DNA of 45,979 bases from a virus. The position numbers were made by a program, and so were the translations under genes. Positions within the stretch are counted from its first letter, which is position 1, and each line of letters starts with the position of its first letter. Below, one piece after another: positions 33,402-39,974 of the stretch. Where the stretch lies: positions 1 through 45,979 of the IMG/VR virus record IMGVR_UViG_3300046557_000204, one strand, 5' to 3'. A model generated the notes under the pieces. The model did no database searches. It had not been told where the DNA came from and saw only the letters and a list, made by a program, of their open reading frames with translations.

Positions 33402-33862
33402 GTTCTCTCCAGACAGAATTGGCGTTCTTTCTGCCTGCGCCGTGTCAGGCCGGGGAATACGATACCGGCAGCGCGGTTCCACTTGAGGAGCGCTTCGCAG
33501 CCTTCCTCAGGCTTGCCCGCGTTGATGAGACGAACCGTTGATGAGTTGCACGCGGCCGATACGCCAACGTTATAGGCGAAGGATGTAAGGGCGACGAAGC
33601 GTGCATCTGGCGTCGGAACCTTAACGCACGCCTGGACGCCGGCTGCGTAGGTTTGAAGCTCTTGAACGAGCAAAGCCTTGCATTCCGCCACCGTCTTGTG
33701 GTCCCCCGGCTTAACTCCGTTGGTGGAACCGTAACAGATCGTCCAAGGTTGCCCTTGCGTGGCAGGATCTGGATAGGCGTTTTGCCGCAGCCCTTCGAAG
33801 CTACCGACAAGCGAAGCCGCCATAAGAGCCGCGGCGCTACCCTTCTGTAGGCGGTTTGCCAA
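33398..33862 (-). CDS. GH24 lysozyme endolysin, possibly SAR type
   Basis: The 154-residue protein has the T4/P22-type catalytic region FEGLRQNAYPDPATQG with E23 and D32, then WTICYGSTNGV with T47. SFAYNVGVSAAC and RRRQKERQFCL lie towards the C-terminus. It cleaves the MurNAc-GlcNAc bond. Residues 8-21 (GSAAALMAASLVGS) form a weakly hydrophobic segment just before the catalytic Glu, as in signal-arrest-release endolysins, so export may be Sec-dependent. It overlaps the holin by 25 bases and the i-spanin by 4. Confidence 0.92.
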   Translation of the reverse strand: MANRLQKGSAAALMAASLVGSFEGLRQNAYPDPATQGQPWTICYGSTNGVKPGDHKTVAECKALLVQELQTYAAGVQACVKVPTPDARFVALTSFAYNVGVSAACNSSTVRLINAGKPEEGCEALLKWNRAAGIVFPGLTRRRQKERQFCLERT

Positions 33863-34112
33863 TGTCTTGTTCCTTTTCGGCGATCTTCTGGTTCAGTGTT
33901 GTTTGAAACGTAACGCGCGCCCACATGGCCCCTACGCCGACCAGCCCGATCACCAGATTGACGGCAATCTGCGTGAGTACCGACTTGCCAGTGACGATCT
34001 GCGCGCCAAGGCTGATGACAGGCTCAAACCAGATCAAAAGCACGCAGAGGACCATAAGCCGGACGCTCCAAGCATATTTCAGTGTGGTCCAGGCGTGCGG
34101 TATAAGGTTCAT
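33837..34112 (-). CDS. Holin-like membrane protein
   Basis: I choose the ATG at 34112 (MNLIPHAWTTLKYAWS), preceded by CAGGAACCGAC, over the extended frame to 34172. The 91-residue protein has two membrane segments (about 17-34, with LMVLCVLLIWFEPVISLG, and about 45-63, with QIAVNLVIGLVGVGAMW) and a charged C-terminus. This suits a class II-like holin. It opens the lysis cassette holin - lysozyme - Rz - Rz1. No clear dual-start motif is seen. Confidence 0.82.
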   Translation of the reverse strand: MNLIPHAWTTLKYAWSVRLMVLCVLLIWFEPVISLGAQIVTGKSVLTQIAVNLVIGLVGVGAMWARVTFQTTLNQKIAEKEQDIGKPPTEG

Positions 34113-34205
34113 GTCGGTTCCTGTCTGGCATTGTCTTTCGTCATATACTACATTTGCCGAACAGATGGCCAACTCATTTTTCTGTTCCGGTGAGGCCGGA
34201 ATATA

Positions 34206-35321
34206 TCAGGCGACGACAATGCGTGTGTTGTTGGTGCCGACGATGGCGTAAGGAACGACCTGAGGGGCGTTCTCCATGACCATGAACTGGGAAAGCCTGA
34301 TGTCGTCGTTGTTCGATCCGATGAAAAGCTGGCAACCGGGGCCGGTCCAGTCGGACGTAGCAAGCTGGCTTATTTCCATGTCCTTGCATTGCTCGATAGC
34401 GAACAGGTCGGCTCCGTTTGTCGGGCACCCGGGTGTGGCCCCGAAAATATGATGTACGTGCCAGCCGTGGCAGTTGAACAGATCGATACCGCGCCAATAG
34501 TCGGACGACAGTTGCGTCTTATAGAGGTGGATATCGTGGAGCTTCATCTGCCCCACGTTCTGGACGACAATGCCTCTTTTATAGGTGTTGATATGCATGT
34601 CGTGGATGCTGATGCAGGGCTTGTAGATCCCCGGCGTGTGGACGATGCCATTGTTGCACCCTACGATTTCGCCACCAGAGAGATTTAGCCCTTCGCCATG
34701 GAGACTGCCATCGCCAAAATAGGCGCTATCGGTGTGGAATACCTTCCAATCCCTCGCCATAAAGGCTTGGCAATTTGTCGCCCGAATTCCGTATTGGGCC
34801 GCGAAAGGAGCATAAATTGTGTCTTTGCCTTTGCCCCGGTAATTCCTGACCATCGGGTACCATGCATTTTCGATATGAAGTTGCGTGTCCCAGAATGATA
34901 TAGATTCATCAAGGCCGCTGACGTTGACATTATCGACAAGTGGGCCTGTGTGGGTGGCGGAAGGCAGCACCGGACCCGTCAATGCTATTGCAGTTCCCGC
35001 ATTCGCGGTCGCGGTTGTCTGGAACGACAGGTTCTCGATCCGTGGGCATTTTCGGATGTCGTTGTATCCGATATGAATACCACCATTGGTGCAATCCCAG
35101 ACGAACTCCGCTCCCATGTCAGAGACGAGCCCGACGCGATTATAGGTGGATAAATCGAACCCCTCGTTGAACCAGATATCGCCGCCGCTGTGATGAATGA
35201 AAACGTCGTCATTTGCAGAACAGGCAAGTATAGACTTCATGATTGCGGTATTTGCTGTTCTGTCGGCCCCCACGCCCGCAACCATGCCGCAAAATTGCGT
35301 CTCGTACCTTCCATAGCCCAT
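34206..35321 (-). CDS. Right-handed beta-helix tailspike protein
   Basis: The 371-residue protein is made of short beta strands and turns: GIHIGYNDIRKCPRIENLSF, PCISIHDMHINTYKRGIVV and VGQMKLHDIHLYKTQLSS. These are hallmarks of parallel beta-helix tailspikes that bind or cut surface polysaccharide. The N-terminal head-binding domain is absent, and it starts MGYGRYETQFCGMVAGVGA. It may attach through the adjacent fibre protein. Catalytic residues are not obvious. It ends about 90 bases before the holin. Confidence 0.8.
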   Translation of the reverse strand: MGYGRYETQFCGMVAGVGADRTANTAIMKSILACSANDDVFIHHSGGDIWFNEGFDLSTYNRVGLVSDMGAEFVWDCTNGGIHIGYNDIRKCPRIENLSFQTTATANAGTAIALTGPVLPSATHTGPLVDNVNVSGLDESISFWDTQLHIENAWYPMVRNYRGKGKDTIYAPFAAQYGIRATNCQAFMARDWKVFHTDSAYFGDGSLHGEGLNLSGGEIVGCNNGIVHTPGIYKPCISIHDMHINTYKRGIVVQNVGQMKLHDIHLYKTQLSSDYWRGIDLFNCHGWHVHHIFGATPGCPTNGADLFAIEQCKDMEISQLATSDWTGPGCQLFIGSNNDDIRLSQFMVMENAPQVVPYAIVGTNNTRIVVA

Positions 35322-35326
35322 CCAGA

Positions 35327-35542
35327 CTACACCTTTGAAGCGGCGGCGAAGAAGGCGTCTATCTGCCCGTCTGTGAAGCCTAGGGCCTTGAAGCCAGCGG
35401 CTATCATCGGCTCAGAAAACCGCCTGTCAGACGCGCTTTCGACAGGGTTAGATGTGACTGTGGGGAGGGTTGCGAGGAATTCCGCCTCCTCGTCCGGGGT
35501 CAATTCGCATTCAATGCCGTTTTTAAGTACTTTCACCCCCAC
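35327..35542 (-). CDS. Small hypothetical protein between fibre and tailspike
   Basis: The start is GTG, either 35542 (MGVKVLKNGIECELT) or 35536 (MKVLKNGIECELT), with AAGGGG before both. It overlaps the fibre gene's end by up to 10 bases. The protein of about 70 residues has LTPDEEAEFLATLPTV and a final helix FKALGFTDGQIDAFFAAA. Its position next to fibre genes fits a small chaperone or tail-assembly factor, but I do not recognise the family. Confidence 0.65.
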   Translation of the reverse strand: MGVKVLKNGIECELTPDEEAEFLATLPTVTSNPVESASDRRFSEPMIAAGFKALGFTDGQIDAFFAAASKV

Positions 35543-36843
35543 ACCCCTTCAATCGTAACATAGCCGGTAATAGTGCCGCCGGACCCTGGAAGGATGCGCA
35601 GAGCGTTGTTGGCGTTTGATAGCGATAGCCATCCGTGGCCCGACGACCAGAACGGCGTCGCGCCAGCTGCGCCGCCGCCATCCCAATGCGCGCTCGTGAA
35701 GGCGGCCTTGTTAAAGTTCTCCAAGACGATTTCCGTCTGGAACGGAACAAGGCCGGAATTGTCTTGAGTAGCGCCGTCGGTCAATTGTAGCGCTGACCCG
35801 TTCGATGCAGAGGCTCCGGTAGAAGAGGCAACGGCGCTAATTACCTGCGATAGGTAGTCTGTAGCGCCAGCCTTGTACGTCGCCCCATTATCTTCGCTGA
35901 GCCGCAGGAATATAGCGCCGGTAATGGAGGGCCTTACCAGGCCCGAAAGTCTGATCTTTCGGAAATCAGCGAGATTTGTCTGGTCTAGGGAGGCGACAGC
36001 CGAGAACGCCGTGGATAAGATTGGCACCCAAAAATCGGTCTTGATAATTGCAAAGAAATTGGTCCCGTCGCAGATTATCTGTGCAGATGTACCGTTCGGG
36101 ACAAGGAGCGTTGTTTTACCGTTTATTGTTTCCGAGGCGTTCGGATCTAGGATGACATCGCCACCGTCGGCAATAACCGTGTAGCGCCAATTCGCGCCGA
36201 GCGATACGACAGCAGTAAGCGCGACCGTGGCGTTTGCAGTAAATCTATGCACTGCGTTGTCGTCCGCCAATACCGCCGTATAGCCCGCTGCCTTCGCGGC
36301 ATAGATAACTTTCGCTTCCTTGCCGTCCAATGCGGTCTGTAGGCCGCTAACCGTGGCTATCGCTTGAACGCCGGTATGATTGGCGCGGGCAAACGCGTCG
36401 GTCATCTTGTTTTGCGGGTCATAGACCGACGCCGTCATAGCTCCAACGACAGAACCGATCGAAAACAGGAATTGCCACGTCGCCGGCGACAGATCGGGCC
36501 GCGTGCCCGCCGCCGACGTGTGCGCAAACAAAGCCCGGTAGAAATTCCCGTTGTAGATCACGCCATCGGCCGTAGAGTAGGCGAAACCGGACGCCCACGG
36601 GCCCTGAAGCGTAAATCCAACCTGAAGCGAGCTGCTTATCTGATCGACGCCAACAGACTGATTGGCCAGTTTACCGTCCGAACGCGTGACGCCGCGGACG
36701 AAGGTATTCAGCGCGTTAATGGAATTCGTGAGAGTGGCAAAATCCGCGTCTATCTGAGTGCCCGGAAAGCTATTATTCCCCTGCCCCAACTGAAAGTCGG
36801 AGTAGGAGCAGGAAATGCTGATCGGGTTTGTCGGATAGGTCAT
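35533..36843 (-). CDS. Tail fibre protein with podovirus attachment domain
   Basis: I use the ATG at 36843 (MTYPTNPISISCSYSD); an ATG at 36855 adds four residues, and no strong ribosome site marks either. Residues about 1-75 have FQLGQGNNSFPGTQIDADFA and FVRGVTRSDGKLANQS, the N-terminal attachment domain of many short-tailed-phage fibres. The centre has GYTAVLADDNAVHRF, common in receptor-binding fibres, and the C-terminal beta domain ends TIEGVWG. It is the first gene of the late operon and lies about 45 bases after a strong terminator. Confidence 0.85.
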   Translation of the reverse strand: MTYPTNPISISCSYSDFQLGQGNNSFPGTQIDADFATLTNSINALNTFVRGVTRSDGKLANQSVGVDQISSSLQVGFTLQGPWASGFAYSTADGVIYNGNFYRALFAHTSAAGTRPDLSPATWQFLFSIGSVVGAMTASVYDPQNKMTDAFARANHTGVQAIATVSGLQTALDGKEAKVIYAAKAAGYTAVLADDNAVHRFTANATVALTAVVSLGANWRYTVIADGGDVILDPNASETINGKTTLLVPNGTSAQIICDGTNFFAIIKTDFWVPILSTAFSAVASLDQTNLADFRKIRLSGLVRPSITGAIFLRLSEDNGATYKAGATDYLSQVISAVASSTGASASNGSALQLTDGATQDNSGLVPFQTEIVLENFNKAAFTSAHWDGGGAAGATPFWSSGHGWLSLSNANNALRILPGSGGTITGYVTIEGVWG

Positions 36844-36884
36844 GCGTCGGCCCATTCATTTGTTGGTCGCAACCTACATACATG

Positions 36885-36930
36885 CAAAACAAAAAACAAG
36901 CCCGCTAGTCGGGCGAACTAGCGGGCTTGT
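36885..36930 (-). terminator. Strong Rho-independent terminator before the late operon
   Basis: ACAAGCCCGCTAGT (36896-36909), a 7-base loop and ACTAGCGGGCTTGT (36917-36930) form a perfect 14-bp stem. On the minus strand a T-rich run follows (complement of 36885-36896). It ends transcripts that arrive from the Gp49/DUF3309 operon and from the promoter at 37019-36991. The late genes begin just beyond it, so read-through must be regulated or another promoter must exist. Confidence 0.9.
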
Positions 36931-36990
36931 CGGGAGGAGGAGCAGTGCAGTCAGCAAGCCGTTAGGGGGAGGACCAGACTTGTTGTAGGG

Positions 36991-37019
36991 AATGTAGGCG
37001 GCTGTTTGTCGGCTGTCAA
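36991..37019 (-). promoter_or_regulatory. Candidate late promoter
   Basis: TTGACA (37019-37014), an exact 17-bp spacer and TACATT (36996-36991) read leftward. The start would be near 36984, some 55 bases before the perfect terminator. It shares its GCCTACATTCC -10 context with the promoter at 37566-37537. The promoter-then-terminator order resembles lambda pR'-tR'. Confidence 0.65.
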
Positions 37020-37027
37020 GTGGGGTT

Positions 37028-37183
37028 CTACAGGCGCCCGGTCAGGAGCAGGATCAAGACCACCAGCAAGATCAGCCCCAATCCGCCTGAAGGCATGTAG
37101 CCCCAGTCGGCTGAGTGTGGCCAAGCCGGGAAAGCGCCGATCAGAACCAGTATCAGGACGATCAGAACCAGGACGCCGAGCAT
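37028..37183 (-). CDS. DUF3309 family small membrane protein
   Basis: The 51-residue protein starts at ATG 37183 with MLGVLVLIVLILVLIGAFPA, then WPHSADWGYMPSGGLG and a second membrane segment. This is the complete DUF3309 pattern, two short helices around a W-P-H-S...Y-x-P-S-G-G-L-G loop. The family is widespread in proteobacteria, and its function is unknown. The longer frame upstream overlaps Gp49 and is rejected. It is the last gene before the promoter and terminator. Confidence 0.85.
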   Translation of the reverse strand: MLGVLVLIVLILVLIGAFPAWPHSADWGYMPSGGLGLILLVVLILLLTGRL

Positions 37184-37184
37184 A

Positions 37185-37493
37185 TCAGGCGGCCTCTGCC
37201 AGCTTGGTCCGGAGCAGGTAGCCCTCGAGCGCCCAAATCTTGTTGCGGGCATTGTCACGGGCGATCTTCTGACCGAGTTCGGCGTTGAAATTGGCCGGCG
37301 AGGCAGCAGCACTTTCGCCGACGACCTGGAAGCCGTTTTTCAGCGTGAGCGCGCAGACCGTTAGCGTTGTATTCGGGAAAACGTAGAAGGCCTCTGCGAC
37401 GATCTGCTCGTCGATGTGGGCGGGAGTGAGCCGGGGAGCGGTCAAATTCTTCGCTACGATCTCGGCTTCGACTTCAGTCTCGTTGATTGGCAT
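37185..37493 (-). CDS. Phage Gp49-like protein
   Basis: The 102-residue protein has the family pattern: APRLTPAHIDEQIVAEAF, YVFPNTTLTVCALTLKNGF, VGESAAASPANFNAELGQK and ARNKIWALEGYLLR. Gp49/Gp66-type proteins are frequent in phages of proteobacteria, usually as small early or middle genes; their biochemical role is not known to me. GAGGAAG lies upstream of the ATG. A TTGACA-18-TACATT promoter lies about 45 bases ahead. Confidence 0.88.
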   Translation of the reverse strand: MPINETEVEAEIVAKNLTAPRLTPAHIDEQIVAEAFYVFPNTTLTVCALTLKNGFQVVGESAAASPANFNAELGQKIARDNARNKIWALEGYLLRTKLAEAA

Positions 37494-37536
37494 CGCCTTG
37501 GCTTCCTCTTCGGGTGGCGTTGGTTCGTCTGTCTGG

Positions 37537-37566
37537 AATGTAGGCTGATGTCCGGTTTGGTGTCAA
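37537..37566 (-). promoter_or_regulatory. Promoter for Gp49-like and DUF3309 genes
   Basis: TTGACA (37566-37561), 18 bp and TACATT (37542-37537) read leftward, with the -10 context GCCTACATTCC repeated at the candidate late promoter. The GC-rich stretch from here to the TerS gene (37567-37754) has no gene I can support. A minus ORF at 37474-37719 crosses this promoter and is not convincing. Confidence 0.65.
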
Positions 37567-37754
37567 GGCCTGTCTGGACATGAAGTCCGTTTCGATTTTT
37601 CGGGCGAATTTTTGTACGCGGGGGTGATGCAGTTTCAGAACTGCCGTTCGGACTGGGCCAGGGGGCGGACCGGGGGTCAGGCCGAGGTATGGGCCGAGGG
37701 TCGCCCTCGCCGAGCGCACGCTCTGTCTAGTCCATACTATTTAACCTATTGATA

Positions 37755-38219
37755 TCATTGAAATATATCATCATCGTTGCGCACTACTTGCGCAATCTCG
37801 ATGTGATCGACGACCTTTGCCCGGTCAGATGCTACCCGCTCTAGCTCGGCGATCGCCCTTGCTAGTTCCTCGCTTGTCATCTCGTGCGCTTCCTTGCCCT
37901 GCCCCTCTTCCGAGGCGCCTAACGTCCTGTCAAATATGACTTTTGAGGCCTGGACGCGCGCGCCAGCAGGGGCTTTGCTATCGACGACGATCGACACCAG
38001 GCAGCGCACGGCCGCCGGCAGCGCCTCGTTGAATAGCCTGGCGAGCTGTTGCGACCTGATTTCAGCCTGAATTGCAGGCCTCGACAGAGCGTCGGACGAG
38101 CGCTGGTATGGGTGCAAATAGCCTGCCGCCGTGGCCGCATAGGCCTTATCGCCCGTATTTGCGTACCGTTCAGCGAAAACCTTCTCTTTGCTCGTCATCC
38201 TGCCACCCTTGATCGGCAT
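37755..38219 (-). CDS. Terminase small subunit-like protein, IFQ tail
   Basis: The start is the ATG at 38219 (MPIKGGRMTSKEKVFAE), with GGGAAGG just before it. The longer frame to 38390 crosses a divergent promoter. The 154-residue protein has the TerS HTH pattern: EKVFAERYANTGDKAYAATAAGY and LSRPAIQAEIRSQQLARLF. A body for oligomerisation and an acidic end, RNDDDIFQ, follow. TerS recognises the pac or cos site and activates TerL. It lies about 5 kb from TerL and is divergent from a plus-strand operon. The end fits the shared tail. Confidence 0.82.
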   Translation of the reverse strand: MPIKGGRMTSKEKVFAERYANTGDKAYAATAAGYLHPYQRSSDALSRPAIQAEIRSQQLARLFNEALPAAVRCLVSIVVDSKAPAGARVQASKVIFDRTLGASEEGQGKEAHEMTSEELARAIAELERVASDRAKVVDHIEIAQVVRNDDDIFQ

Positions 38220-38288
38220 GACCTTCCCGTCCTTCGTTTCGGTTTCGTAACAATCCACTAGCAAGAATTTAGCATCCTCGCAAACTTT

Positions 38289-38332
38289 TGTCTGTTTTGT
38301 CTGTTGACGATGTAGGAAGAAAGCGGTATACA
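38289..38332 (+). promoter_or_regulatory. Near-consensus rightward promoter with TGTCTGTT element
   Basis: TTGACG (38304-38309), a 17-bp spacer and TATACA (38327-38332) precede the small-gene operon. The -35 overlaps a TGTCTGTTTTGTCTGTTGAC element (38289-38308). Its reverse complement recurs around the -35 of the leftward promoter at 45156-45140, so the two early operons may share a regulator. Confidence 0.75.
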
Positions 38333-38364
38333 AGTGACATACAAACACAACATAGGAGCCTGAC

Positions 38365-38535
38365 ATGACGAACATCGAAACCGCTCTCAACCTCGCAGCC
38401 TACCACGATAGCCGCGCTGCCCACCACGCTGCAAACGGTCGCAGCGAGCGCGCTACGGCAAACGCCTTGCTCGCCAATGCCTACCGCAAGCAAGCCGACG
38501 AGCGCGTCACGCTCAACAGCCAGCGCAAGTTTTAA
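38365..38535 (+). CDS. Small basic-acidic helical protein, 56 aa
   Basis: The ATG is preceded by ATAGGAGCCTGAC. The peptide starts MTNIETALNLAAYHDSRAA and is a His/Ala/Arg-rich helix throughout, ending VTLNSQRKF. It is first behind a strong promoter, so it should be abundant early. No family recognised. The high Ala and charge content could suit a small nucleic-acid- or protein-binding inhibitor. Confidence 0.65.
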   Translation: MTNIETALNLAAYHDSRAAHHAANGRSERATANALLANAYRKQADERVTLNSQRKF

Positions 38536-38577
38536 TCGATCGGGGCGCGAATGCCCCTCAACCTGGAGATCACGACC

Positions 38578-38823
38578 ATGACAACGAAATATTGGGCGAA
38601 AGCCGGAAAGTGCTTAATCGGGCCTTTCGAAACGCGCGAAAGCGCTATCCGCTGCATGTACGACAGGCAGGCCGACAAACGCCCGCTGCCCGACTACATG
38701 GCTCGTGCTCGCAAGAACCAGATACTGACCGGCTACGGCGAATTCGGGCCACACTTCGATATGCAGTGGGTGGACGCCTACAGCGTAACCATGGCCAGAA
38801 GCGACCTAGGCCTAGACGCCTGA
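38578..38823 (+). CDS. Small hypothetical protein, 81 aa
   Basis: I choose the ATG at 38578 (MTTKYWAKAGKCLIGPF) with CTGGAGATCACGACC upstream, over 38551. It has WAKAGKCLIGPFETRESAIR, LPDYMARARKNQILTGYGEF, and ends SVTMARSDLGLDA. The first half looks like a small beta-alpha unit. The role is unknown. It is second in the operon, 42 bases after the first gene. Confidence 0.65.
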   Translation: MTTKYWAKAGKCLIGPFETRESAIRCMYDRQADKRPLPDYMARARKNQILTGYGEFGPHFDMQWVDAYSVTMARSDLGLDA

Positions 38824-38897
38824 AGCGCTTAGGTGCCGTCGTCTGCGGATGACGCATCCTCATCGCTTCCCAAACCCAACAACGAAGGAATACCGCT

Positions 38898-39155
38898 ATG
38901 AGCACGATACAGGATCTACGCGAGGCTTGGCCCATCTACGAAAACGACGCAGTGCTCGCCTACCGCTTATTAGTCGACCACTGCGAAGGCGTGGCGCCTA
39001 TCCGCGTGCCCGGCATGGATACGCTATACCGCTTGGCGCTGCGTCGCTTCTACGGCCGCACGGTCGAAGAAGCCGCAGCGCGTGAATACGTCTATCGCTG
39101 GTTTCTCGCCCTTCGTAGCCCCGTGTTTGGCGTTCCGCACACGCTTGGCATGTAG
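38898..39155 (+). CDS. Small hypothetical helical protein, 85 aa
   Basis: The ATG has AAGGA about 10 bases upstream. The protein begins MSTIQDLREAWPIYENDAV and continues with LAYRLLVDHCEG and LYRLALRRFYGRTVEEAAAREY. It is helical and rich in Arg and Tyr. No family recognised. Its 3' flank TGTAGGCTTTAACGACC resembles that of the next gene, a sign that this operon grew by duplication of cassettes. Confidence 0.65.
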   Translation: MSTIQDLREAWPIYENDAVLAYRLLVDHCEGVAPIRVPGMDTLYRLALRRFYGRTVEEAAAREYVYRWFLALRSPVFGVPHTLGM

Positions 39156-39191
39156 GCTTTAACGACCAACACCAATCGACAGGAGACTGAC

Positions 39192-39473
39192 ATGCGCTAC
39201 ACAAGGAAATTCATTGAAGCCCGCTTCGAAATAGCAATGAAAGCCGTTGGCTTGCCGACGGGCCCGTCATGGATCGACGGCAAAGCCCAAATCGGCATTT
39301 GCTCTATCGACTACGCGGCCGTCTATGGCGGTTACACAATCCGCATGATCGCCAACGCTGGCGGAGGCGAGAGCAGCCCCTTTGGCCAGGAGCGGCACAA
39401 GGCCTCTGAATTCGTCGCCTTGCTGACAGGCATCATCCGCGCATCAGAGATCATAGCTGCGCGCAGTCTGTAG
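39192..39473 (+). CDS. Small hypothetical protein, 93 aa
   Basis: AGGAGACTGAC lies directly before the ATG. The protein has MRYTRKFIEARFEIAMKAV, GPSWIDGKAQIGICSIDY and YGGYTIRMIANAGGG, ending in a helix EFVALLTGIIRASEIIAA. It looks like a compact alpha/beta protein of unknown role; similar short proteins occur in phages and mobile elements. After it lies a decayed stretch with ATGCGCTTATTATGA. Confidence 0.65.
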   Translation: MRYTRKFIEARFEIAMKAVGLPTGPSWIDGKAQIGICSIDYAAVYGGYTIRMIANAGGGESSPFGQERHKASEFVALLTGIIRASEIIAARSL

Positions 39474-39588
39474 GCTTTCACGTCCGACAACGCTCGACAC
39501 CCAACAACGGAGAACGACCATGCGCTTATTATGACGCTCCATAGTGAGCTACCTCAAAACCTGTATGCCGTAGGAAGGATAACTCTAC

Positions 39589-39657
39589 ATGCTATTGCTT
39601 GAAGCCGTCCTCGCCGTTGCCGTCATCATGATCGCCGCAACGCCACCCCGCCGCTAA
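39589..39657 (+). CDS. Possible 22-aa membrane peptide
   Basis: ATG at 39589 gives MLLLEAVLAVAVIMIAATP plus PRR, with AGGA about 10 bases upstream. It is a single hydrophobic segment with an Arg-Arg end. A 5-codon frame (MRLL) and a 23-codon frame overlap just upstream (39519-39603). It is followed by a terminator at 39679. Short length makes it uncertain. Confidence 0.35.
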   Translation: MLLLEAVLAVAVIMIAATPPRR

Positions 39658-39678
39658 GTCGGCCTCTTCCAGTTTCGC

Positions 39679-39704
39679 AAAGGGCGCCCATCGTGGCGCC
39701 TTTT
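39679..39704 (+). terminator. Terminator of the plus-strand small-gene operon
   Basis: AAAGGGCGCC (39679-39688), loop CATCGT and GGCGCCTTTT (39695-39704) form a 10-bp stem with one G-T pair. The A/T ends allow function in both directions. It separates the small genes from the iteron region. Confidence 0.65.
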
Positions 39705-39728
39705 CTCGTTCAACAAATCGACCACTTG

Positions 39729-39784
39729 TTACTATGGTTCGCGGCGCGCCTCTTAAGGGCGCTAGCCGCAAGGTTACATAGTAA
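39729..39784. repeat. Imperfect long inverted repeat beside the iterons
   Basis: TTACTATG (39729-39736) pairs with CATAGTAA (39777-39784). Inside it GCGGC pairs with GCCGC and GCGCC with GGGCGC, around a TCTTAAG loop. Internal loops separate the three helices. It could be a cruciform or single-strand initiation structure, or a small structured RNA; no gene overlaps it. Confidence 0.65.
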
Positions 39785-39786
39785 GG

Positions 39787-39955
39787 AGACTTCCGTACTT
39801 CCGTAAAATCACCTCCGTTAACGATTTCAATGACTTACGGGTAGACTTCCGTGCTTCCGTAAGACTTCCGTAAGACTTCCGTAAACATAACGATTTCAAG
39901 CACTTAGCCAGACACTTCCGTAGACTTCCGTAGACTTCCGTATAGACTTCCGTAA
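39787..39955. repeat. Iteron array, AGACTTCCGTA, candidate replication origin
   Basis: About ten copies of (AG)ACTTCCGTA lie in one direction: near 39787, 39797, 39843, 39853, 39862, 39873, 39912, 39922, 39932 and 39944, plus degenerate copies near 39811 and an inverted one near 39833. Within clusters they are spaced 10 to 11 bases, one helical turn. A longer repeat, TAACGATTTCAA(TG or GC)ACTTA, occurs at 39819 and 39888. The array abuts the 3' end of the prim-pol/helicase gene, which probably encodes the initiator that binds or loads here. Confidence 0.85.
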
Positions 39956-39974
39956 CCTACAAGTGGTATACAGT

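Noticed and set aside
33445-33924. 159-codon minus frame across lysozyme and holin
   Set aside because: Basic, low-complexity translation in another frame. The lysozyme and holin frames have clear motifs; there is no sign of a nested gene as in the methyltransferase case.
37474-37719. 81-codon minus-strand ORF between Gp49-like and TerS genes
   Set aside because: It overlaps the Gp49 start and the TTGACA-TACATT promoter, lacks a ribosome site and is Pro/Arg rich as expected of GC-rich non-coding DNA.
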